64,000 nucleotides of DNA from Lachancea kluyveri NRRL Y-12651 (GCA_000149225.2 CM000694.1:1303623-1367622), one strand, 5' to 3'; positions 40,707 to 50,996 are shown, counted from the stretch's first letter. The notes: generated from the letters alone by a model not told the origin. A program made the numbers and translations.

Positions 40707-42335
40707 CTAAAACATCTTGATATCCAAGTTTTTTGCTTGTGCACTGCTAGCCAGCGCTTCGCGTTTGACAATACCTAACTGGATCAAATCACCCCAAAAA
40801 ACAGCAATCTTTTCACTGGCGTACCTCAAGTTCTCAAAAGAATCGATATCAACACCTTCAAGAATTTCATCACTGGAGACGCTTGCATCATCCTCCACTG
40901 TTATAACGTATTTTTCACCGCCGGGTCCTTCTCTCACGATTTCCCTTGGTTCTTCCACATCCAGTTCACCACTTTGAATAATACCCCATAAACTCCAGAA
41001 TAGCTGAACTAAAGCTCTCCACCTAATGATGGAATTATACAGTCCACGTACTTCATCATCGATATTTTTGTTGCTGGTTCTATTGTGGCTCACATAGGAG
41101 TACACAAAATTTAACATTTCTTCTCTAGTTGGGAACTTATCTTCAAACGTTTTATAAGATTCTGCACAATGGTAGTCATACATCCATTCACTTAAGTGAT
41201 TAGCCAGATCGTAAGCAGCCGGGTTGGGCCCAGAATATTCAAAATCGATCACCACAAGTTTTGAATCCTGCGATTGCTCTTGAACAGAAGGGTGGATGAT
41301 TTCATCCAAAGAAATGTTGGAAGAAGTTGGAAACAATGAGCTCTCTGTTGAAGAAGCAGTAGACTGCGTAGAAGCTACTGAAGCTGTAGATATCACTGGT
41401 GATGTAAACAACAGGTTACCGTACTGAGCATCGTTGTGACAAAACACAAGATCGTCCGCTGGACCGTTTGAGTCTAACCACTTGCGGTAAAGATTTACAG
41501 CTTCTTTGAATTGTGTCCAGTCACTAGCCAATAGCGTTTGCTGGATTTTGGTATCGTTCTTAACCCACTGCGATTCTTCGAATTTTGCCATCCATTTATC
41601 AATCCTTTCCCATGAGCTTGGACCTTTTACGATTTCCGAACGATGTAAGGGTACTCCAATATGCAACTCTTTCATTCTACGTGCTATTCTTTGTGATGTT
41701 TTCCAGTTCCTAATATCAGTTTTCGTTAGAGTTTGAGAGTTTTCTAAAAACTGTTCAAATCTGCCATTGATGAAACATCCGTACAGTGAGGGGCCGATAT
41801 GATGAAGTGACAAACGGGCTAAAATTTGTAGCTCATATTCTCTGTCAATAATACTATCAACGTTGGGGCCATATATTCTCAGCAATAGCGATGGAAGGCC
41901 CATATACTCAACTTTAAAAATCGTGTTAGTTAGTGCACCGGTAATTTTGGTCAGCTTAAGTTCCTGTGGCTTTAAGGATGTGGTAGCAGAACCCTTAGTG
42001 TACCATTTGGAGATTCGTAGGTTCTGGATCAGATTGAGAACATCTGTCTTGAAGTAATCTTGAGGTAAAGATGCGTCTAAAGTAGCTTTAACATATGGAA
42101 CCTCAATGGCTTCATGGAAACCACTGCCCAGAGTAAGGCTCTCTAGGTCATCAGACAGAGAGGTGCCATTGGCACTGGTGTCTGCGTTAGTTGCATTATC
42201 TTTTTCAATACTGATCGTATGAATCAATCTTTGCGAGGACCTTACACGGGGCAAAGATGGTCTTCTAGGCTTACTCGCAGACGATGCCCTTGATTTTGGT
42301 AACTTATCATCGCTCCTAGAGGTTCGGTCAAACAT
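40707..42335 (-). CDS. Choline/ethanolamine kinase (CKI1/EKI1 ancestor)
   Basis: A 542-residue kinase (S. cerevisiae Cki1 582, Eki1 534). It has a basic, Ser-rich N-terminus (RRPSLPRVRSS, with possible protein kinase A sites), an ATP-binding region with KITGALTNTIFKVEY (about 130-145), the Brenner-type catalytic motif FCHNDAQYGNLLF (about 295-307) and the choline-kinase motif VVIDFEYSGPNPAAYDLANHLSEW (about 357-380). It phosphorylates choline and/or ethanolamine, the first step of the Kennedy pathway to phospholipids. In S. cerevisiae the pair CKI1 (YLR133W) and EKI1 (YDR147W) sit in the two sister regions, so this single gene represents both. It is convergent with KGD2. Confidence 0.92.
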   Translation of the reverse strand: MFDRTSRSDDKLPKSRASSASKPRRPSLPRVRSSQRLIHTISIEKDNATNADTSANGTSLSDDLESLTLGSGFHEAIEVPYVKATLDASLPQDYFKTDVLNLIQNLRISKWYTKGSATTSLKPQELKLTKITGALTNTIFKVEYMGLPSLLLRIYGPNVDSIIDREYELQILARLSLHHIGPSLYGCFINGRFEQFLENSQTLTKTDIRNWKTSQRIARRMKELHIGVPLHRSEIVKGPSSWERIDKWMAKFEESQWVKNDTKIQQTLLASDWTQFKEAVNLYRKWLDSNGPADDLVFCHNDAQYGNLLFTSPVISTASVASTQSTASSTESSLFPTSSNISLDEIIHPSVQEQSQDSKLVVIDFEYSGPNPAAYDLANHLSEWMYDYHCAESYKTFEDKFPTREEMLNFVYSYVSHNRTSNKNIDDEVRGLYNSIIRWRALVQLFWSLWGIIQSGELDVEEPREIVREGPGGEKYVITVEDDASVSSDEILEGVDIDSFENLRYASEKIAVFWGDLIQLGIVKREALASSAQAKNLDIKMF

Positions 42336-42445
42336 TTATGATAAAATTTATCCAATTATGTTCGTTATAAAGAACAGTGTACACTTGTTTATAAGGGAAA
42401 AGCTGTCTTCTTATAGTAAACTGTTCAACGTCGCCTCCACTCGAG

Positions 42446-42469
42446 CACGTGATTTGTAGCATGTGAAAA
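42446..42469 (-). promoter_or_regulatory. UAS-INO-like element in the choline kinase/USB1 promoter
   Basis: CACGTG at 42446-42451 and CATGTGAAAA at 42460-42469 lie in the divergent promoter, 111-134 bp from the kinase ATG. The second is one base off the Ino2/Ino4 consensus CATGTGAAAT used by phospholipid genes, including CKI1 and EKI1 in S. cerevisiae. Confidence 0.45.
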
Positions 42470-42550
42470 ATGTTGAGCACAGATTTTTAAAGGTTTGTTG
42501 GCCCAGTGCGCAGAAGTCTTTACGTACATTAGAATAAGTTCTACTGGCTT

Positions 42551-43441
42551 ATGGAACTGTTACAACAGAACTATTGCAGTAGTGACAGTGACGGAGATAG
42601 CGATAGTTACAGCGGTAAGTGCAAGAAACAATTGCCACTGCCACCCGTCCCCTCCCAGGTCTTAGATAAATTTTACGTAGCTCCTAACGTTGACAAATAT
42701 AGTCCTACCACGGAGATGAGCTTTACTAGGGGAATGTGGAACAACTTTGTTTTTATAGAACTGAGACCCAATTCGGAGCAGCGTAACTCGTTAAATAAGC
42801 TGTTGACAGTTTTCAACGAAAAACTACAGTTGCTAGAGACACCAAAGCCAATAGTTCAATTCCAACCCCTGCACATCACACAATTAGGATCACCATTACC
42901 ATTGCATATCTCTTTGTCTTCAAATATTCAGTTTTCTACTAAAAAAGAAGCTGACATGTTTGTAAAGATGCTGTCCATTGAAATACTACAGAAATTTCCC
43001 ATTAAATTCACATTCAAGTTTAAACCGGAATTGCAGATCTACGACAACTTCAACCACTCTGCTCTTTTTCTCACGTTAGATGTATCCCATGAAATCAAAA
43101 CTCGATACCTATCGAGGTTATCCAGTATTGTCCAAGAAAGTATCGACTGCGTGTGCGTTGAAGAAAAATCCCCAGAGCTAGAGCAGTGGTCCTACCGAAA
43201 TGCACACATGTCTATTGGCAAGAGCACAAACAGTTATATCACTGAGCAATACCTAATGCAAAAGGATATGGGCGACGAAGAGACTGTCAAAAAGGCATAT
43301 TATCAGCGTGTACAAGAGCTTAACGATATAGTTCAAAGTATCCCTGTGGATCGGGCGACTACACAATCTTTCGAGTTTGAGTGCAGAGGTATTAAGGTGA
43401 CTAAGCAGAGAGAAAATATATGGGTTCCTTTCAGTAAATAG
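42551..43441 (+). CDS. USB1: Usb1, U6 snRNA 3'-end phosphodiesterase
   Basis: A 296-residue protein of the 2H phosphoesterase fold (S. cerevisiae YLR132C has 290). The two catalytic HxS motifs are present: H119-I-S in PLHISLSSNI and H219-M-S in RNAHMSIGKS. Other shared parts are FTRGMWNNFVFIEL and FNHSALFLTL. Usb1 trims the oligo-U tail of U6 snRNA and leaves a modified end, protecting it from decay. The N-terminus is Ser/Asp-rich, as in relatives. Its neighbours (choline kinase, ACE2) match YLR131-133. Confidence 0.92.
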   Translation: MELLQQNYCSSDSDGDSDSYSGKCKKQLPLPPVPSQVLDKFYVAPNVDKYSPTTEMSFTRGMWNNFVFIELRPNSEQRNSLNKLLTVFNEKLQLLETPKPIVQFQPLHITQLGSPLPLHISLSSNIQFSTKKEADMFVKMLSIEILQKFPIKFTFKFKPELQIYDNFNHSALFLTLDVSHEIKTRYLSRLSSIVQESIDCVCVEEKSPELEQWSYRNAHMSIGKSTNSYITEQYLMQKDMGDEETVKKAYYQRVQELNDIVQSIPVDRATTQSFEFECRGIKVTKQRENIWVPFSK

Positions 43442-43809
43442 CAAACAAGTTGGAAAATAAGAAAGCTTTCACATTCGTTGAAATGATTTACATCGAAAAA
43501 TGATGACATCAGCAGAAATGTAGTATGTAATGTGATACGAGTATTTATATATTTCCAAAAAGGGTAATATGATATATATCAAAACAAAGAAACTTTGAAA
43601 ACTTAACATTTCAGTACAGTTTATTTATTTATTGTTACTCTTGAATTTCTACTACCCCGAAGTACCCAATAGCAAAGTAGTCAACTACCAAAGCTCCACC
43701 TTCAGTTTTCTAAAAAAAAAAAGCCATCTCATAGTTCTTTTAGTCCCCATTTAATAATTGTTACTATTACCATTCGCTCTTAACTCTCATACCTCTTTCC
43801 CCTTGTAAA
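43442..43809. other. USB1-ACE2 intergenic region
   Basis: 368 bp, AT-rich, holding the USB1 3' end and the promoter of the ACE2/SWI5 ancestor. No clear Mcm1-Fkh site of the type expected for a CLB2-cluster gene was recognised. Confidence 0.45.
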
Positions 43810-46206
43810 ATGGCATCTACACGAGATCAGTGGAGCGCAAATCCCAATGATATTCTGAGCATGTATCCGCCCGATGAACTAGGAAATATTTACGATCTGC
43901 AACCTACGGACATGGTGCCAAAGTCTAACGGTAACTCAATTCCTCTACCAAATGAAGATTTTACTAATCTTTACTCAAAAGACTACGATGATGTTGATGG
44001 GTTTTTAACTCAAGAGTTGAGAGACCTAGACATCCCTATGATCCCTCAAGTTGATGTCGATAACAATGACATGAACTTCCTAACGTCCGTCAACTATTGG
44101 AATAATGCAGATTCCGTTAGCACTCCAAGGAAAAGTCATGCAAGAGGGCCTAGTGGTACCGCAATTTTTGGGTTTTCTGGTCACAATAAAACTTTGAGCA
44201 TTTCCAGTATTCAGAAGACCATAGATCCAGCCCAAACAACGACGAAGTGCCAACAACAACTACAACGTGATACGATGCCCTTTCTAAACACAGAAAATTC
44301 CACAGTAGAAGGACATTATAATACTTCAAAGCAAGATGGTACACTTAATACAGTAATTTTGAAACAGCAGGAAGAGTTGAGGTTAGCGTTGGAGAGACAG
44401 AAAGAAATGAACAGACAGTTAGAGGAACAGTTGAGACAAAACCAGTTACAACAGCAACAACTGCAAAAAGCACTGCACAACCAGGAGTTTGTCACACATC
44501 AAATATCTGTGAACTCATCACCCACAAAAACTCCGTCCTCAAGGATTAATAAACAAGATGATAGAAACATGATAGTTACTTCTAACAGTGCGTCTGGTGG
44601 GTATCAATTTCCTCCACCCTCGATGGGAAGATCGGACAGAAATAATAGCGGCAGTACGATATATGGAATGATTTCACCAATGTCCGGCACATCAGTCAAT
44701 GGTTCCCCATCCAGGAAAACTCAGCGAGTAAGAGCTCAAATGATCAATGCACAAGGCGGGTTACAATTAGTAAAAGAAAATAGTGGAAGCCCACAGGACT
44801 CTGCAGACCTATCTGGCTCTTACAGAAATTCGACAAATAACCCACCAATTAGCTCTTTGCAAAAAATTTCCAAATATTTTCCAAATATGGACGTTTCCAC
44901 ACAAGAAGCAGATGCATTATTTCATTTGAGGCCTAGAAGAAGAAGTGGGGGCACTGGCCCAATCACACCCCAAGACCAAATATTAGTAGGGCCGTCGCCT
45001 TCGTTGAATATACATAGAAACAAAAGGGGTGAATCTACAGTATCCACCCCTACGTCAAGTGCTTCTACCATTCCACAATTCCAGGATGACGACAGTGATG
45101 TAGATACACTTCCAGTAAGAACCAAAGTGGAAGGACTGGGGATTAGATTTAAAACAAATGACAACCACAAACAAAGACAGAAGTACACTTTGAACAAACC
45201 TCCTCTCTTGGACTTATTGCCACCAATTCCAGGCTCTACCGATAACACACCGATGGGTAAGGGTAAATTAACAGGACCACACAAGAATGGCACACCTTCA
45301 TACCCTCAAAAGCATTGTTTTCAACATACGCCAATCAAAAATAATCTAACAAGTGGCAATGAAAACTATCCAAATACCCAGCCACAAAACTTGCTACAAC
45401 TCCTACAAGCAGACCTGAAACCGCCAAGAATCTCGATACAAACAGACGAGGAACCTGAAAGTAAATTTGTTCAAGCACAGACACCATCTCCAATTTTAAA
45501 GTCCCAAGAGCGCTTTGAGGGTTCTAAACATCTCTTGTCCAATTCAGATCACGGGCACGTACACATCAATGGTAGTCCAATCAAAATAACTAGGAAACCA
45601 ACCACATTACCACCTGGCGAGATTGACAGGTACGTGAGAGAGCTACCGGATAAAACATTTCAGTGTATGTATCCGGACTGCAACAAGACTTTTAGGAGAC
45701 GCTATAATATCAGATCACATATCCAGACACATCTAGAAGATAGACCCTACGTTTGTGATTACGAGGGTTGCACTAAGGCATTTGTCAGAAACCATGATTT
45801 AATAAGGCACAAGAAAACACATGCAGATAAATGTTTCATATGCCCGTGTGGTAAAAAATTTGTCAGAGAAGATGCTTTGCTTGTTCACAGAAGTAGAATG
45901 ATTTGTATTGGCGGGAAGAAATTTGATAATATAGTAATCAAGAAGTCACCTCGTAAACGTGGCAGACCAAGGAAAGACGGTAGTACCAGCGTAAACAATA
46001 GTCCAGTTAAAGAGAGTATTGTCAGAGACACAGAAGGAGCAGTGACCATGAAAATGGAAGAACAACTTCGAAGAGAATTACAGGAAAATGGGATTTTAAA
46101 GTCCTCAAATTCTGTTGTATCTCTGGGGAGTCCGCTAAAATCCTACGGTAACCACGAAGGTGCTACACCAATAATGCTTACAGGAACACTGGACGACGAT
46201 ATGTAA
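43810..46206 (+). CDS. ACE2: Ace2/Swi5 family cell-cycle transcription factor
   Basis: A 798-residue protein (Ace2 770, Swi5 709 in S. cerevisiae). Three zinc fingers lie at about residues 617-705: CMYPDCNKTFRRRYNIRSHIQTH, CDYEGCTKAFVRNHDLIRHKKTH and a CPCGKKFVREDALLVHRSRMIC atypical third. A basic KSPRKRGRPRKDGS patch follows, a nuclear localisation signal surrounded by SP sites for Cdk control. N-terminal motifs FLTQELRDLDIP and GTAIFGFSGHNKTLSISS, and a QQEELRLALERQKE coiled helix, are shared with Ace2 more than Swi5. Ace2 drives daughter-cell septum-degradation genes. It is the single pre-duplication gene for ACE2 and SWI5, so the symbol is by closest likeness. Confidence 0.9.
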   Translation: MASTRDQWSANPNDILSMYPPDELGNIYDLQPTDMVPKSNGNSIPLPNEDFTNLYSKDYDDVDGFLTQELRDLDIPMIPQVDVDNNDMNFLTSVNYWNNADSVSTPRKSHARGPSGTAIFGFSGHNKTLSISSIQKTIDPAQTTTKCQQQLQRDTMPFLNTENSTVEGHYNTSKQDGTLNTVILKQQEELRLALERQKEMNRQLEEQLRQNQLQQQQLQKALHNQEFVTHQISVNSSPTKTPSSRINKQDDRNMIVTSNSASGGYQFPPPSMGRSDRNNSGSTIYGMISPMSGTSVNGSPSRKTQRVRAQMINAQGGLQLVKENSGSPQDSADLSGSYRNSTNNPPISSLQKISKYFPNMDVSTQEADALFHLRPRRRSGGTGPITPQDQILVGPSPSLNIHRNKRGESTVSTPTSSASTIPQFQDDDSDVDTLPVRTKVEGLGIRFKTNDNHKQRQKYTLNKPPLLDLLPPIPGSTDNTPMGKGKLTGPHKNGTPSYPQKHCFQHTPIKNNLTSGNENYPNTQPQNLLQLLQADLKPPRISIQTDEEPESKFVQAQTPSPILKSQERFEGSKHLLSNSDHGHVHINGSPIKITRKPTTLPPGEIDRYVRELPDKTFQCMYPDCNKTFRRRYNIRSHIQTHLEDRPYVCDYEGCTKAFVRNHDLIRHKKTHADKCFICPCGKKFVREDALLVHRSRMICIGGKKFDNIVIKKSPRKRGRPRKDGSTSVNNSPVKESIVRDTEGAVTMKMEEQLRRELQENGILKSSNSVVSLGSPLKSYGNHEGATPIMLTGTLDDDM

Positions 46207-46674
46207 TATAAAAGGGTTTATTTTATATAGGACACACTTTTAGAAGTTTTTCTTGATGAGACCTTTGAGCACCTGCTTTTTTTTCGTGTCTCATCTGTGA
46301 CCTACAGGATTGGCACAGATTTTCTTCTCGAGGAAAAATACTATAGTCACCATTCTCTCGGGAAAAAACGCTAGGACTCTCAAACCACCTGCAATTAAAA
46401 ATACTCGTGATATTTGTAGTCTCATTAAACGGAGTGTGAAATTGTTCACTCCTGTTGTTTTCGCATAACTTTTTGCGGAAATATTGGATTTTCCGGCTAG
46501 CGCTATCGTTCCGTCAATACAACGGCCGATTTTTTTTTTCTTGGCAGATACAATTTGTACGGTGTTTCAACAATAGACACTCTGTATCAGAACCATTCAG
46601 GTGCTTTCTGGATAAGGCAATAGTGGTTTAGCGGGCCATCCCCATTTCCAATTGCTTAGCTAATAATTACGATT
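46207..46674. other. ACE2-ZRT2 intergenic region
   Basis: 468 bp holding the ACE2 3' end and the ZRT2 promoter. I looked for the Zap1 site ACCTTNAAGGT and found no full match; ACCTTTGAGC near 46261 is only a half-match. Confidence 0.45.
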
Positions 46675-47874
46675 ATGCAGTTTTCTGCTCGAGATGACGA
46701 AGTTGACGTCTGTGACAATGACAATGAATACGACGGGCGTGACAGCTTGAGAATCCTGGCAGTTTTTATGATCTTGATCTCTTCGGGTCTAGGAGCGTTC
46801 TTTCCTATCCTTTCCTCTAGATACTCCGTTATTAGGCTTCCTGCTTGGTGTTTCTTCATTGCCAAATTTTTTGGATCTGGTGTAATTGTTGCCACAGGTT
46901 TTATTCATTTATTGAAACCTGCAACTGATAACCTGGGTAATACATGTCTAGGTGGAACTTTTGCAGATTATCCGTGGGCCTTTGGTATTTGTTTAATGTC
47001 TCTATTTGCGTTATTCTTCAGTGAAATCATTACGCACCACTTTTTCATTAAGGCCAATGGAAACTCTGACCATACTAACTCGCATTCTCATTTTGGTGAG
47101 CCTAACCATACAACTCATCAACAATTTCCAGACGAGAGCGAAAAAAAAGACGATGAAGAAGAGGCTGATGTTGAATGTGCTGCCGAATACATCCCACTTA
47201 AGGTTGGGTATTTTAAGGATGATGAAGAGCTTAGATGTTCAGCATCTCAAGGGGTGTCTAGGAAATCAGACAGAAAACCTTCCGTATCTGTCCCAGGAAA
47301 GGATCACTTTTCCCATGAGCAGGACCATCAAGACCTTTCCCAACTGGGAACGCTTGTTCGACAAAAAGAACGGGAACAATACCTGAGTCAGGTCTTTGCA
47401 GTTTTTATTTTGGAATTCGGCGTTGTTTTCCACTCTGTTTTTGTCGGTTTATCCCTTGCTGTTGCAGGCGATGAGTTCAACACACTTTTCATCGTGTTAG
47501 TATTCCATCAAATGTTTGAAGGTCTCGGTTTGGGTACAAGAATCGCAGAAACCACTTGGCCTGCCTCAAAAAGATACACGCCATGGCTTCTTGGTTTAGG
47601 TTATACTTTATCAACACCAATTGCCATTGCCATCGGTATCGGCGTTAGACATTCTTTTGCACCAGGTTCCAAAAAGGCGTTGATTACAAACGGTGTTTTC
47701 GATTCCATTTCGGCTGGTATTTTGATATATACTGGCTTAGTCGAGCTGATGGCTCATGAATTTCTCTATTCCCAACAATTCAAGGGCGAAGGTGGATGTA
47801 AACGAATGATTGGTGCGTATTTCATCATGTGCCTGGGCGCAGGTCTGATGGCTTTGTTGGGAAGATGGGCCTGA
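46675..47874 (+). CDS. ZRT2: Zrt2-like ZIP family zinc transporter
   Basis: A 399-residue ZIP transporter (S. cerevisiae Zrt2 422, Zrt1 376). Three membrane segments precede a long cytoplasmic loop (about residues 130-235) that is rich in His, Asp and Glu and likely binds zinc. Then come the ZIP signature in the fourth and fifth segments, EFGVVFHSVFVGLSLAVAG and HQMFEGLGLGTRI, with the conserved His and Glu metal-site residues, and three more segments. It imports Zn2+ at the plasma membrane. The neighbours ACE2 and DIP2 match ZRT2 (YLR130C), not ZRT1. Confidence 0.9.
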   Translation: MQFSARDDEVDVCDNDNEYDGRDSLRILAVFMILISSGLGAFFPILSSRYSVIRLPAWCFFIAKFFGSGVIVATGFIHLLKPATDNLGNTCLGGTFADYPWAFGICLMSLFALFFSEIITHHFFIKANGNSDHTNSHSHFGEPNHTTHQQFPDESEKKDDEEEADVECAAEYIPLKVGYFKDDEELRCSASQGVSRKSDRKPSVSVPGKDHFSHEQDHQDLSQLGTLVRQKEREQYLSQVFAVFILEFGVVFHSVFVGLSLAVAGDEFNTLFIVLVFHQMFEGLGLGTRIAETTWPASKRYTPWLLGLGYTLSTPIAIAIGIGVRHSFAPGSKKALITNGVFDSISAGILIYTGLVELMAHEFLYSQQFKGEGGCKRMIGAYFIMCLGAGLMALLGRWA

Positions 47875-48089
47875 AAGACCTTGTTTTCTTCAATAAAGCT
47901 ACTGTCAGCCAAAAAAAAATTCTGACTTTGAAATATTTACCAAACAGCCTTATCCACACGTTTGTGGTTTACAAAGCTTTGTGTGCTCCATCTGTTTGCA
48001 GCATAAGTCTATCCTGTAAGCAATTGCTAATAACTCAGAGTTCTTTTTTTTTTATTACTTTTACTATTATACATAATGCATAAATTGGT

Positions 48090-50915
48090 TTATACTAACG
48101 TTTCAAATATTCTTTTCTTGACCGTTTTCTCTTCCTGCTTTCTTTGGTCATAGTCATCGACAAATTCTAAGTTGTGTCTCAAGTTCCATTGTTGTCTAAT
48201 AAATTTTAAACCCTGGACATTGAAGCCCAAATCGTCCGCATTTCCTTTTAATGCAGTTCTTAGCTCCTGTTTAACTCTATTGATCTGTAATTTCAATTCC
48301 TCATTTTTTTGAGCAACCAATTCTCTGTAGTTGGACTTAATGATGAAAAACAAAAGTTTACAAATTAGTGTCAAGTGATTGTTCTGCATCTTTTTATCTT
48401 TAATCACAACATCTATGAACTTTAAAAAGCTCAAGACATAGGAAAAAGGTAATACGAGTAAAGCATCCTCCAATTGGGAAGGTCTAATTTTGACCAATGT
48501 TTCCATTATGTATTGTTCTGGAGCCTTCTTTAGGGCAACTAAAATAGCGTTTTCTTGTGGCTTTGAGGGTGGCTCTCCAGATTTTTTTTTTTGCCAGTCC
48601 TTGAGATTTTTTTCATAAGTCTCATTCTCTTCGATAACCGCAATACCCAAATCCAGGGCCTCTATTACCCTCTCACCTGCTTTTAAAGACTCTATAGTTT
48701 GCTTGTGAACGTCAGTGGCTTGATCAGTAATCTCTCCATCCTCACCGCGCCCTTCGATATCCCTTTGGAAGTTATCGTCCCCAGATCCAGCTTCTAACGA
48801 GTGCAATAGAGTGTTTTCGTACTGCTCATCCATTTCTTTCTCTCGCTCTTCTTCCAAAAACACTTCGTCTTCAGTTTCCTCCCACACTCTAATACTATGA
48901 TCATGAGAGGTGGATACAACAAACCGAGCGTCATTGGAAATTGCCAGAGCCCACACTTCACTTTGGTGAGCAGCTAGCTTTTGGACACATTCAAACTTAT
49001 CACCATCCCAATATTTTACTAAACCATCTTTACTACAACTGAAAAAGTTATGAGATTCTGGCACAAATTTAACACTCATGATGGAATCTTGATGCGCAAA
49101 TAAGGATTTGTGACAATCACCAAAATCTAAACCCCAAATCTTGATGTTCTTGTCAGCGGACGAAGTGATTAGCAGTTTAGAATCAAAAGAGATGTCAATG
49201 GATAAAACGGGAAGCTTGTGACCGTACAAACTTAAAAAGAACTTCATAGAGTTTAAGAAGAAAACTTTTACCGTATTGTCTAGCAATGAAACAGCCAGAA
49301 ATTTGTTATCTGAAGAGATTTTCACCGCTAGAATATCATCGTTCAATTCCAGAGTGGTGTCGTGAAATATCTTTAGCTTTGGAACAAACTTGTCTACGGT
49401 ACCTGGAATCAATTCTTGATCTACCTTGAAATCCCAGAACTTGACTGTCTTGTCGGCAGAACCTGTAACCAATCTTTTGCCATCACTTGTTAAATCCAAC
49501 GACCAAATTGCTGCGCCATGTGCATCTTCCTTGTTTTCTAATAGAGTTGATGAAGCCAGATCAAACAGCTGCAGATCACCCCCTCTATTACCAACCACAA
49601 CTAATGCACCGCCTGGCAAGAATTTGCAAGTTAAAGCATAGCCACATTCAAATGTACGAATACAAGCGTGCGTCTTGATATTCCAGATTTTCAACGTACC
49701 GTTAGATGCAGTGGCCAATAACTTATTGTCATCACTTATATCAATAGAGCGAACGTCAGTCCTATGGCCTTGTAATTCAATGGTGTACAGCTTGTTTGGT
49801 GCTGGTCGAGTTGGCTCTCTCTTTTGATAAGGGATAGAGTAGTATTCGACAGTGTTGTTGGAGGTCGTCAAGACCATCTCTAGCTTAGAAGTGGTTGTAA
49901 CTGCCCAGGTAGCCGCCTTTATTTTAAACGGCGATCTGATTGTTTGGAATGGATGCATGATAACTGAGACATACGAGTCTTTGATATTCTGTTGGATTTT
50001 TTCGTCAGCCATACCCTTATCCCTTAATCTTTTCTCTCTCTTTCTCAAAGCCTTAGAAATTTCTTCTTGTGTTCTAACCCTAAAAATTTCAACCGTTTTG
50101 TCTGCATTTTGGATATAGAAGAAGTTTACTCCATCACTAGTAGTGATAAACTCCACGGAGACACCTCTTTGTTTACTTTGTTTCTCATAAATGCCTTTTT
50201 CAATTAGTTTGGAGCCCATATCCTTATCCAGATCTAAATTCCAGATCTTGATTTGTGACTCTGTACTTGTAGTGATGACCAAGTCATTGTGAATGGCCAA
50301 GCCCCAACATTCGCTGGTGTGTGCCATATGGGTTTCTACACATTGCTGGGTCTTGAGATCCCAGATTTTAATTAGGCCGTCTTTCGAAGTACTTATTAAC
50401 CAGTCCTCGTTTTCGCACCAAATACCAGTGATAGAATCCTTGTGAGAACGCAGTTTATATAACCCAACTTCGCCAACTAAGTCCCAAATGATTATGTCAG
50501 AATCTTTTGAACCGGAAATTAGCCTGGTACCTGTAGGATCAAATCTCAGAACAGTGATTGCAGATTTATGGCCATTGAAGTTGATCAACACAGTTTTTGA
50601 AATCAAATCCCAAATTTTAATAACACCGTCAGCGTATCCTACAGCAAGTAGGTTAGTTTCTGGATGGTATTGCAAATAGGTAGATTCTGCGAGTTTAGTA
50701 GATTTAGCATCAACAGCACCAGGTGGTAAACCATCAGTTAGGATCTTGGACAGTTCACCGGTTTTAATGTCCCAACAGTTTACGTTTTCCAATGCACCGG
50801 TAAGTATTTGTCCTGCAGATCCTCTGTTTCTAGACGCAATCCAGACACAATTCGTGTTAGAAGAGATTACACCAAATGCACTTCCTTGCTCAAATCTTTG
50901 GTATGACTTTACCAT
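48090..50915 (-). CDS. DIP2: Dip2/Utp12, WD40 subunit of the small-subunit processome
   Basis: A 941-residue protein (943 in S. cerevisiae). Two WD40 propellers fill about residues 10-680, with repeats ending in the usual forms such as GVIKIWDL, SDIIIWDL, DGLIKIWDL, DKTVKFWDF and DKNIKIWGL. The Utp12 domain follows at about 780-890. Dip2 belongs to the UtpB module, which binds the 5' ETS of pre-18S rRNA with U3 snoRNA. The promoter has PAC and RRPE elements. Confidence 0.95.
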   Translation of the reverse strand: MVKSYQRFEQGSAFGVISSNTNCVWIASRNRGSAGQILTGALENVNCWDIKTGELSKILTDGLPPGAVDAKSTKLAESTYLQYHPETNLLAVGYADGVIKIWDLISKTVLINFNGHKSAITVLRFDPTGTRLISGSKDSDIIIWDLVGEVGLYKLRSHKDSITGIWCENEDWLISTSKDGLIKIWDLKTQQCVETHMAHTSECWGLAIHNDLVITTSTESQIKIWNLDLDKDMGSKLIEKGIYEKQSKQRGVSVEFITTSDGVNFFYIQNADKTVEIFRVRTQEEISKALRKREKRLRDKGMADEKIQQNIKDSYVSVIMHPFQTIRSPFKIKAATWAVTTTSKLEMVLTTSNNTVEYYSIPYQKREPTRPAPNKLYTIELQGHRTDVRSIDISDDNKLLATASNGTLKIWNIKTHACIRTFECGYALTCKFLPGGALVVVGNRGGDLQLFDLASSTLLENKEDAHGAAIWSLDLTSDGKRLVTGSADKTVKFWDFKVDQELIPGTVDKFVPKLKIFHDTTLELNDDILAVKISSDNKFLAVSLLDNTVKVFFLNSMKFFLSLYGHKLPVLSIDISFDSKLLITSSADKNIKIWGLDFGDCHKSLFAHQDSIMSVKFVPESHNFFSCSKDGLVKYWDGDKFECVQKLAAHQSEVWALAISNDARFVVSTSHDHSIRVWEETEDEVFLEEEREKEMDEQYENTLLHSLEAGSGDDNFQRDIEGRGEDGEITDQATDVHKQTIESLKAGERVIEALDLGIAVIEENETYEKNLKDWQKKKSGEPPSKPQENAILVALKKAPEQYIMETLVKIRPSQLEDALLVLPFSYVLSFLKFIDVVIKDKKMQNNHLTLICKLLFFIIKSNYRELVAQKNEELKLQINRVKQELRTALKGNADDLGFNVQGLKFIRQQWNLRHNLEFVDDYDQRKQEEKTVKKRIFETLV

Positions 50916-50972
50916 GATTTTACTCTTAGTTATGTTTACTAAGTTTCTTTGATACAGCTGTAATGGTTTAAT

Positions 50973-50996
50973 GCGATGAGCTCTTAAAATTTTTCA
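50973..50996 (-). promoter_or_regulatory. PAC and RRPE elements of DIP2
   Basis: GCGATGAG (PAC) at 50973-50980 and AAAATTTTTCA (RRPE-like) at 50986-50996 lie 58-81 bp upstream of the DIP2 ATG. This is the standard promoter pair of ribosome-biogenesis genes, fitting Dip2's role in the processome. Confidence 0.7.

Noticed and set aside
46207-46674. Zap1 zinc-response element before ZRT2
   Set aside because: Only a half-site is visible; no full ACCTTNAAGGT.
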